Assembly: GCF_000787575.1 (NCBI RefSeq)
Contig: NW_012236512.1
Coordinates: 124,001 to 188,000, forward strand
Length of the DNA: 64,000 bases
Source: Acytostelium subglobosum LB1
Lineage: Eukaryota; Evosea; Eumycetozoa; Acytosteliales; Acytosteliaceae
Direction: 5' to 3'
Shown here: in pieces, positions 57,116-64,000 of the stretch
Layout of the letters: each line of letters starts with the position of its first letter
Numbering within the stretch: position 1 is the first letter of the stretch
Program-made: the position numbers and the translations under genes
The notes under the pieces: generated by a model
Database searches by the model: none
What the model was told of the DNA's origin: nothing
What the model saw: only the letters and a program-made list of their open reading frames with translations

Positions 57116-59551
57116 ATGACAACAACAACAACAACGACACAACAAGAACAAATAATAAGAGTATTAACAAATAGAACATTGATTAAGACTATTATTGCAT
57201 CTTATTATCAATTTAGATGTAATAATAATAAGGATGTGAATTATAAGTTACCTTATGGTACCAAGATGTACTTACGTACCAAATATCATCATTGGACTGA
57301 TATTGTATCATTGGTGAAGAATAGACATTTCGGATTGATACGTGATAGGATCAAACGTAACTTAACAATCTCATTCAAACATGATCATTGTACAACTATG
57401 GTGGAAAGACCTTGCGAAGTGATCTGCTCATCGCGCCACATCGATCAAGAAACATTCATGCTCATCTACAACAAGTACCAACGATACTTTACCAACAGAA
57501 ATGCTCTTACAGCCGCGGTAATTGCCGGCAACCTGTTCGCTGTTCAGACTCTGCTCCATCAGACCGACCCGGTGGTCTGTGACCGTGATGACAAGTTACT
57601 GGTCGATGCCATTTATGGTGGGTCATTCCCCGTGCTCAAATATCTCATGGACTCGGGCCTGTTCAACATTGAGGGCATTTGGAATGGCAAGGTGGTCCTT
57701 AACTCCTTCGCGACCGTCAATAACTTTCCAGTATTCGTTCGAGACATGATGGATGCGGTCAATGTTCCTCAAGAGCTCGTGGATCATGCCAAGTTACATG
57801 CACCCAAATATAATGCCATAAAGTTGTTGACCTCGGGCGATCAACAACTAATCAAAGAGTTCCTGTATAAGGATGGCGTCAAACAATTCAAAACACCAAT
57901 ATCCTCTGCAATGATGATCGCCAATGCACTGGCCACATCCATCCAGCAACTTGAACACTTTGAACGATTGTTTGACATCACCGACCCAGCCGCACAGAAC
58001 ATTCAGGCACAGAAGCAACTCGATGATTCACATGAATCAGCTCGTTTGATTTTAGCTAGTCATGCTACACCTGATCAACATGACAACAATAACAACAACA
58101 ACAACATTGTTATTGACAATGATCAATGCCTACGGATTGCCAAGATTCTCACAATGCCAATTGAATGGAAGGACGAACACCTGGACTCAGTATATCGCGA
58201 GTACATCATCACTGGCGATTGTATGTTGATCCCCCTACTCTTGGATCATCGTCGTGACAACTCTTGTGAGCGAGTGATCAATCGAATCATCAAGCATGGC
58301 ACATTGACACAGGCCATCGTGGCGATGAAGTACATGGACCGATCGGGCTTGGACAACAGACATTTTGGAGGAATACTCCATTCATTCATGAGTGCTGATG
58401 ATATGTCACGCAGTTTCGAGATTGTCAAGTATCTCGATGGCGAGAAAGTCATGTTCAAGTATACAAATGGCAGTTGCGTTATTATAAGAGCGTTCACTGG
58501 GACGACAGAGATGCTAGAGTTCATACTCGCGGCCAACATATTCAAGACCAACACCGGAGACAAGAGAGCCCGACTGGATCTGTTGGATGCAGAGCATGTC
58601 AAACTGATCCTCCCAACATTGAGTGATCGGAATGGCCCTCATCGATTATCAAACCAACTGCGTATCGCCACCTTCCACGCGCGAATGGACACACTCAATC
58701 TATTATTGGACCATGTTAATGCTTTAAAGAATGGAGATCAGACTATTGTTTACACCATGCCACACACATACGCATTCAACAAGGCTGGACCACATGGACT
58801 GCATCGTGAGGTTATCAAGTTGTTGGTGGAGAAGGCCGGTCTCACGCCACTCCAAGATATATTTCACCTGATTGGCAAGCTGGGCGACACCGAGCTGCTG
58901 GACTATGGGCTCACACACTTCTTTGGCAAGCAACTCAATGCCAACAAACTCCCGACAATGATAGGTAAACAATTGAATGCCACAATCCATGCAGCGATCA
59001 AACTTCACAATATGGATTATGTCATACATGTATTCACTCATCACAAGGACAAGATGTTGGAGAAGAATGCCACGAGCAAGACACACCACATATTGGCCGT
59101 CAGCTGTTCCAACTTGGAGATGTTGGAGTGTCTGTTGCGTGTCGACCCTATCGAGCGACTGGGCCAGGCCGACGAGTTGTTTGGAGCAGCAATCAGCCAC
59201 GGCCACATTGAGGTGCTGGACTGGCTAATCGAGCATCTCGAAGAGTACAGGGCACAATTCTTGGCGTCACCAATCATTATCAAACCATTGATTGAATCAC
59301 ATCTCATTGCAATGTTACAACATCTATTGGACATTGGTGCCAAGTTTGACCTGAGGAATATACACAATCTAAGGTCATACAAGAGTAATCAAAGGGCTCA
59401 ATCAATTGTACAACAGTTCAAGGCGAAAACCGTGGTGGAGCCAAAGTCAAAGGGAACCCTCTCGCTAAAGCGTGACAGTAGCAGTACCGATAACACATCA
59501 ACAGCATCACAGCAGCAGCAGCAGCCAAACAAGAGAGGCAGGAAGAAATAA
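57116..59551 (+). CDS. Intronless dictyostelid ankyrin-type repeat protein
   Basis: Single exon. I start at 57116 (MTTTTTTTQQEQIIRVL) because the in-frame ATG at 56912 would include intergenic-type TCAA repeat; this gives 811 residues. The N-terminus (IIRVLTNRTLIKTIIASYY) is an F-box-like helix pair seen in many dictyostelid ankyrin proteins. Degenerate ankyrin repeats run through the rest: ALTAAVIAGNLFAVQTLLHQ, LVDAIYGGSFPVLKYLMDSG, ELFGAAISHGHIEVLDWLIE, IAMLQHLLDIGAKFD. The C-terminus is Ser/Gln-rich and ends NKRGRKK, possibly a nuclear signal. This is a large, lineage-expanded family of unknown role, perhaps ubiquitin-ligase adaptors. Confidence 0.8.
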   Translation: MTTTTTTTQQEQIIRVLTNRTLIKTIIASYYQFRCNNNKDVNYKLPYGTKMYLRTKYHHWTDIVSLVKNRHFGLIRDRIKRNLTISFKHDHCTTMVERPCEVICSSRHIDQETFMLIYNKYQRYFTNRNALTAAVIAGNLFAVQTLLHQTDPVVCDRDDKLLVDAIYGGSFPVLKYLMDSGLFNIEGIWNGKVVLNSFATVNNFPVFVRDMMDAVNVPQELVDHAKLHAPKYNAIKLLTSGDQQLIKEFLYKDGVKQFKTPISSAMMIANALATSIQQLEHFERLFDITDPAAQNIQAQKQLDDSHESARLILASHATPDQHDNNNNNNNIVIDNDQCLRIAKILTMPIEWKDEHLDSVYREYIITGDCMLIPLLLDHRRDNSCERVINRIIKHGTLTQAIVAMKYMDRSGLDNRHFGGILHSFMSADDMSRSFEIVKYLDGEKVMFKYTNGSCVIIRAFTGTTEMLEFILAANIFKTNTGDKRARLDLLDAEHVKLILPTLSDRNGPHRLSNQLRIATFHARMDTLNLLLDHVNALKNGDQTIVYTMPHTYAFNKAGPHGLHREVIKLLVEKAGLTPLQDIFHLIGKLGDTELLDYGLTHFFGKQLNANKLPTMIGKQLNATIHAAIKLHNMDYVIHVFTHHKDKMLEKNATSKTHHILAVSCSNLEMLECLLRVDPIERLGQADELFGAAISHGHIEVLDWLIEHLEEYRAQFLASPIIIKPLIESHLIAMLQHLLDIGAKFDLRNIHNLRSYKSNQRAQSIVQQFKAKTVVEPKSKGTLSLKRDSSSTDNTSTASQQQQQPNKRGRKK

Positions 59552-59758
59552 TAGACATGGGTGCAAGTTGTTCATTCATACCATATTCAATCAAATAAAA
59601 TTTACAATAAATGAACAATGATTATTAACAAGACATGTCAAACAATACAACAACAACAACAACGACAACTACAACGACAACAACAAAAATGACGAATCCA
59701 AAGGAGGCTTGACTGTCTTCATTTGGGATGCACAAGGTCCTTCATAGATTATGGAAGC

Positions 59759-61858
59759 ATGAACACTCATTGTATAACCGAACATGGTTGCACAAAGACT
59801 TATGCATCCTGTGCCAACTTTAGAAGCTATCGAACAAAGTTGTTTGTTGCTGATGCCGACGACAAGGATTCAATCGAGATGATGCTGGCTGATGGACTCC
59901 TCAAGTGTTTCCACACCACTTGCTTCAACTTCTTCACCTCGCTGAAGTCCCTGTGTCAACACATGTCTTCGACTAGAGCAGGGGACCATCAATGTGCAGA
60001 CCGCAATACCTGTCCAGGTTGTCAACGCAGTGACTTGTTGATGACAAGGCAAACACTTCCCAGCGCTGACCATCCGGCTATCAAGTCCTACGTCTGTCTA
60101 CACGATGGCTGCTCAAAAGAGTTCGACATGTTTCGTCAGATGCTAGAGCATTGCAAGTTACAGCATCATTGTCGAACATACGCAGGCTGTCTCAATCAAC
60201 AACGCTACCGAACAGTGAACTTCAAGGCAGATCCCGATGACTTGGAGTCGAACAAGATGTTGGTAGTCAAAAGTCTCAACAAGTGTCCAATCTCAACATG
60301 CAGCTCCTACTTCAAGAATAGGGACGGATTCAGACAACACTTTGAGCACTGTCATCCAGGACTCGATCTATTATGCATGTTGCCACAACCGACTGGCCAG
60401 TCCGCTCCGACTCTGAAACGGAAACGGTCCATGAAAGAAGTTGAGGAAGAAGATGAAGATGAGGATGAGTATGAAGAAGAAATGGATATTTATGTTGATC
60501 AAGATGATGACGATGGACACAATGAAGAAGAAGATGAAGGTGTGTCCCTCGACTTTACATCAACATCATCATCACCAACACCATCCAACAAGGTGCCGCC
60601 ATCCAATGACAACATGATTAAGTGTATGCACTCCACCTGCGACAAATGGTTCACTACGAGGGTCTTAATGCTTGAACACAACAAAAGTTATCACCAATGT
60701 CCAGACCACCAGAGCTGTTCAGGATGCGTGTACCGACAAATATGGGCGCAGAAGACACTTGATCCCTCCTTGCAAAGGCTCAAGTGTCATCACCAGGGGT
60801 GTAAATCCTCTCCAACCAGGTATTCAAAGTTGCGCAAGCACTGTCAACTCCAACACCAATGCACATGGACATACGCCGCATGCCCAAACTATCAGACCTA
60901 TCCAAGGACGAGGTTCTTTGCCGATCCCGATGACACTGAATCAATCTCAATGTTGACGGCCAGAGGATTGGTCCAATGTACTCACACATCGTGTGGTCAC
61001 TTCATGGCCACTCACAAAGCCAAGGCTCATCATCTTGCAAAGGAACATCAATGTCCTGATCCTGCCAGTTGTCAAGGTTGTATTGATAGCAGCCAGCGTC
61101 GTCCCAGAGGTCCAACCAATGATAACCAGAAGGTGGGCAAGTTCAAGTGTCATCATGATGACTGCACCAAGAGCTACATCAACGCGGACCCCCTGCTTCA
61201 GCATTGTAAGAAGCAACACAAGTGTCCAAGCACTTATGGATCATGTATAAACATTCGTGAATACCGCAATCAGAAGTATCATGCATTACACGACGACACT
61301 CAAACAATCGAGAGATTCTTGGCCGAGGGATTCCTCAGGTGTGATCATCCAGAATGCATCTACTTCTTCAAGACTGGTAACTCCAAACAAGAGCACATGA
61401 TCCAACGACACCAGTGTTCCGATCCACATGGATGCGAGGCATGTGTCAAGCGCAACTTTCACATCGACAATGGCGACAATGACGACGTTGGGGAGTATAA
61501 ACCCCAGGTCCAGCCCGATGGAAGAAGAATACGATTACCTAGAAGGCTGCGCACGATCATCAGTGGTGAGCTGGTGAGTCCAAAGAAGTGGATCACCAAC
61601 ACAAAGACAAACAACCCAACAGCCTTTGTCAAGCCCAATCAAGTTGGAGTGTGGAACGAGAGCATGTTCAATCTGATCAAATGTCCACTTATTGGATGTG
61701 AGGAGTATGTCCAACAGATTGTGATCAACAAACATCTTCGACAGGATCACACATGTCCAGTATCTCAACAACAACATTGTGATGGCTGCCAGATGTCCCG
61801 TCACCATGATCGTCCTGACGACAATGATGCACACCGAGTTGATTGGTTGCTAGTTTGA
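59759..61858 (+). CDS. Zinc-finger protein with long tandem bipartite finger repeats
   Basis: A long intronless frame of about 700 codons ending at 61858. Repeats of roughly 110-120 residues alternate two finger types: CLHDGCSKEFDMFRQMLEHC with H-x-C, then a spacer with YRTVNFKADPDD and a second finger (KCFHTTCFNFFTS ... H, CADRNTCPGC). About four full copies and two partial ones are seen, split by an acidic linker (EEVEEEDEDEDEYEEEMD). The spacing is C2H2-like but not a classic Kruppel finger. The first finger begins upstream of the first in-frame ATG (59759). A good ATG at about 59637 followed by poly-Thr lies in another frame and meets a stop just before the finger, so the N-terminus has a frame break or sequence error. 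Function is unknown, possibly nucleic-acid binding. Confidence 0.75.
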   Translation: MNTHCITEHGCTKTYASCANFRSYRTKLFVADADDKDSIEMMLADGLLKCFHTTCFNFFTSLKSLCQHMSSTRAGDHQCADRNTCPGCQRSDLLMTRQTLPSADHPAIKSYVCLHDGCSKEFDMFRQMLEHCKLQHHCRTYAGCLNQQRYRTVNFKADPDDLESNKMLVVKSLNKCPISTCSSYFKNRDGFRQHFEHCHPGLDLLCMLPQPTGQSAPTLKRKRSMKEVEEEDEDEDEYEEEMDIYVDQDDDDGHNEEEDEGVSLDFTSTSSSPTPSNKVPPSNDNMIKCMHSTCDKWFTTRVLMLEHNKSYHQCPDHQSCSGCVYRQIWAQKTLDPSLQRLKCHHQGCKSSPTRYSKLRKHCQLQHQCTWTYAACPNYQTYPRTRFFADPDDTESISMLTARGLVQCTHTSCGHFMATHKAKAHHLAKEHQCPDPASCQGCIDSSQRRPRGPTNDNQKVGKFKCHHDDCTKSYINADPLLQHCKKQHKCPSTYGSCINIREYRNQKYHALHDDTQTIERFLAEGFLRCDHPECIYFFKTGNSKQEHMIQRHQCSDPHGCEACVKRNFHIDNGDNDDVGEYKPQVQPDGRRIRLPRRLRTIISGELVSPKKWITNTKTNNPTAFVKPNQVGVWNESMFNLIKCPLIGCEEYVQQIVINKHLRQDHTCPVSQQQHCDGCQMSRHHDRPDDNDAHRVDWLLV

Positions 61859-62402
61859 TCTTGTTAGTGAGTGGACGTATCAAGAATAAAATCACTACCT
61901 TTTGATGAAGTTACGTGAGACGAACGTTCGTCTGTGCCGGTCAACTTCACTTGAAATCGGTAAAACGAAACGTCGCTTGCAACAATCAATCAGGATGATT
62001 CCGATCATCATCAACATTCTCAACTTGGACCTCAGTGTGGTAGTTGATGGGCCAAAGGACTTCGCTCAAACGAGAACCTGTAATGAACATGACCAACTCA
62101 CTCGTTTGGAGGGATTTGCAATCTCATTGGTTGGCGAAGGACGAGGAAACTGTGGTCCTTGGCCCAACCCAATCAATTTGATCATTTATTTGGGCAGGCC
62201 AACTCCTGGTCCTCGGATTAAGAATGTGTAGTGATTGGCAATGTTCATTATACTCAACATGTACTCCAAAAGTATCGCCATCAATACATCAACATCAAGT
62301 GATGAGGAATACCTAAGGAAGTAGTAATTTCCTCCAACTTCATCAATCATTCAATCATTAAATCATTCCATCAATCATTTTCAAACTATCAATCAATCAA
62401 AG
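61859..62402. other. Intergenic region with a 16-bp palindrome
   Basis: AGACGAACGTTCGTCT at 61918-61933 is a perfect palindrome. A 109-codon frame (61902-62231, MMKLRETNVRLC to GPRIKNV) spans it, but it has no family resemblance. The rest is AT-rich promoter for the next gene. Confidence 0.4.
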
Positions 62403-64000
62403 ATGTATAAACAAAAATTATTTGTTACTTTATTATTAATAATATTTATTAATATAGGAGTTAGTTATGCTGGTCTTACTTGCACCAACAATGGAATGAA
62501 GTGCCAGGCCCAATCAGATGCCGACCCCTGTTTCAACTGGATTTGCAGAGGTACAATTTGTATGCGTGACACCTACAATCCAAAGTCATGTGATGATGGA
62601 AACAGTTGCACTGTTGACCGATGTCTTCCAACCAAGGGATGCCAACACACTCCAATGGACTGCCAACACAACTGTCTTGACAAGTGCAATCAATCAGTAT
62701 GCAGGAATGGCACTTGTGTGATGGAGCGTGTTAACTGTGATGACAACAACCCAGCCACCTGCGACTCCTGTGACAAGCTTCTTGGATGCCGCCACACCTC
62801 CTGTGATGATGCCAACATGTGTACTAATGACCTGTGTATCAACAACATAAACGGTACATGCACCCACCTTCCAATCAGTTGTGATGATTCCAAACCAGCC
62901 ACTTGTGACACCTGTGACAAGAAACTTGGATGCCGCCACACCTCCTGTGATGATGCAAACATGTGTACAATTGACATGTGTACCAACAACCTCAATGGAA
63001 CCTGCTCCCACACCCCAATCAATTGTGATGACAACAACAAGTTCACAATTGATTCATGTTCTCTAGATACTGGTCTTTGTGTCTATTACCCAAACGAGAC
63101 CGCCATCGAGATTGACCGAATGACTAACAATGCTGACCCAACTCAATCATATGCCAATGGTCAAGGATTGAGTGACGGATTCATCTCCCTACTACAAGGT
63201 TTTGAGGTCCAAGCTGTCAACTACAATGGCGAGGTTCTCAACAAGTCTGGTCTGAACTTCACAATCCTGATCACTGATGCCAGCTCTTCAAATATCACCC
63301 TCCCTGTTACCATGACCTACCTCTCCAATGGTACCTACTCATTCACCTATGTTCCACTCCAACTCGGAAACTTTGTCATTCTTATCACTTTGGATGGTGT
63401 CCCAATTAAGAACTCAACTTATTCAATCAACATTGAGGGTGCAGATAAATCCACATCTGCAGCCTATGGACTTGAACAAAATCAGATGGTCACAACATTC
63501 CAACAAACAAACTTCACCATTGTCTGGAGGAATAAGATTGGAGCTGTTTTGGCAATTGGTCAGGATAACTTCAATGTATCCATCATTGGTCCATCTCAAT
63601 CAATCATACCGTACTCCATTCAAACCAACATTGATGGAACCTACAATGTTACATTTATTCCAACATTGGATGGAATTCATTCAATTTTGATTAATAACAA
63701 TCAAATTCCAACATCATCATTCTCACTTGGATTGATCACTGTATCTTCGGTAAACATAGTGGCCCAGTACTCTTATGCCAATCATACAGGTGCACCTACA
63801 CCAACAGTCAACCAAAAAACATACATTCAACTCCACTTGCTGGCAGGTGATGGAGTACCTTACAAATACGGTCTGAATGATCTGATGTATATGACCTCTA
63901 CTAAAACTATGTCATTCGAAGGAACAACTCCTCAAGACATAAATGGAGTATATTTAGTATACATCATTCCAATCGAGGCCGGCTTATCCATCATAACTCT
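62403..64000 (+). CDS. Secreted cysteine-repeat extracellular matrix protein (partial, runs off the window)
   Basis: The frame is open from the ATG at 62403 to the window end (532 codons, no stop). A signal peptide (MYKQKLFVTLLLIIFINIGV) is followed by cysteine-rich repeats of the Dictyostelium ECMA/ECMB kind, with C-x4-5-C spacing: CDDGNSCTVDRC, CDDANMCTNDLC and CDDANMCTIDMC. Two neighbouring 48-residue units are almost identical (CDSCDKLLGCRHTSC and CDTCDKKLGCRHTSC, 144 bases apart), a recent duplication. After about residue 220 the sequence changes to glycosylated beta-sandwich, filamin- or IPT-like repeats (YSFTYVPLQLGNFVILITLDGVPI, IDGTYNVTFIPTLDGIHSI). Such proteins build the slug sheath and stalk tube. 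No intron is seen in the visible part. Confidence 0.85.
   Translation, partial: MYKQKLFVTLLLIIFINIGVSYAGLTCTNNGMKCQAQSDADPCFNWICRGTICMRDTYNPKSCDDGNSCTVDRCLPTKGCQHTPMDCQHNCLDKCNQSVCRNGTCVMERVNCDDNNPATCDSCDKLLGCRHTSCDDANMCTNDLCINNINGTCTHLPISCDDSKPATCDTCDKKLGCRHTSCDDANMCTIDMCTNNLNGTCSHTPINCDDNNKFTIDSCSLDTGLCVYYPNETAIEIDRMTNNADPTQSYANGQGLSDGFISLLQGFEVQAVNYNGEVLNKSGLNFTILITDASSSNITLPVTMTYLSNGTYSFTYVPLQLGNFVILITLDGVPIKNSTYSINIEGADKSTSAAYGLEQNQMVTTFQQTNFTIVWRNKIGAVLAIGQDNFNVSIIGPSQSIIPYSIQTNIDGTYNVTFIPTLDGIHSILINNNQIPTSSFSLGLITVSSVNIVAQYSYANHTGAPTPTVNQKTYIQLHLLAGDGVPYKYGLNDLMYMTSTKTMSFEGTTPQDINGVYLVYIIPIEAGLSIIT

Noticed and set aside
61902-62231. 109-codon frame before the matrix gene
   Set aside because: No resemblance to any family and it overlaps a palindrome; kept only as a note.

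Overview
The window is nuclear DNA from a dictyostelid social amoeba. It holds about 27 tightly packed protein genes with short introns (mostly 45-110 bases) that use GTATGT/GTAAGT donors. Most introns and many intergenic gaps carry runs of the tetranucleotide TTGA/TCAA. Coding sequence is fairly GC-rich for the group, and proteins carry Asn, Gln, Ser or Thr homopolymers. Several genes belong to dictyostelid-type families: a GRAM/C1/ankyrin/SAM kinase, cysteine-repeat matrix proteins and an intronless ankyrin protein. I cannot name the species from sequence alone. I see no transposon, virus-like element, tRNA or rRNA.

Layout, left to right. 0.3-1.7 kb: a PDAP1-like phosphoprotein (-) diverging from complex I subunit NDUFB7 (+). 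2.8-8.2 kb (+): a tyrosine phosphatase, a B-box/beta-propeller protein and a tRNA isopentenyltransferase. 8.4-9.9 kb (-): HSBP1 and a BCNT/CFDP1 protein. 10.1-11.0 kb (+): a methyltransferase. 11.0-17.8 kb (-): RNA polymerase III subunit RPC8, a Pumilio protein and the ADP-forming succinyl-CoA ligase beta subunit. 19.4-25.5 kb (+): an EVH1-RasGEF fusion, a tiny Ser/Thr-rich protein and histidyl-tRNA synthetase. 25.6-29.9 kb (-): a five-domain kinase. 31.0-33.1 kb (+): RPA70. 33.3-34.8 kb (-): VASP. 36.2-39.4 kb (+): a CCAR1/DBC1 homolog.

39.5-39.8 kb (-): a very small predicted secreted peptide gene. 40.3-44.7 kb (-): Aquarius. 45.4-46.4 kb (+): V-ATPase subunit D. 46.7-52.0 kb (-): a secretory-pathway membrane protein with EGF-like repeats and an HDEL-tailed GRP170/HYOU1 chaperone. 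53.0-55.3 kb (+): an EF-hand protein and an RCC1-repeat protein. 55.3-56.4 kb (-): a SIAH-like zinc-finger protein. 57.1-64.0 kb (+): a lineage-specific stretch with an intronless ankyrin protein, an intronless zinc-finger protein with long internal repeats, and the start of a cysteine-repeat matrix protein that runs off the window.

Most of the window is housekeeping. The points that deserve a second look are: the EVH1-RasGEF fusion, whose first exon is the same 5-base micro-exon seen in the VASP gene; a 55-residue secreted-peptide gene lying between the CCAR1 homolog and a decayed copy of that gene's 3' end; a perfect 46-bp inverted repeat; and a GACCC/GGGTC promoter word seen upstream of several genes. 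Two host genes (NDUFB7 and the zinc-finger gene) show reading-frame breaks near their N-termini that could be assembly errors or real.
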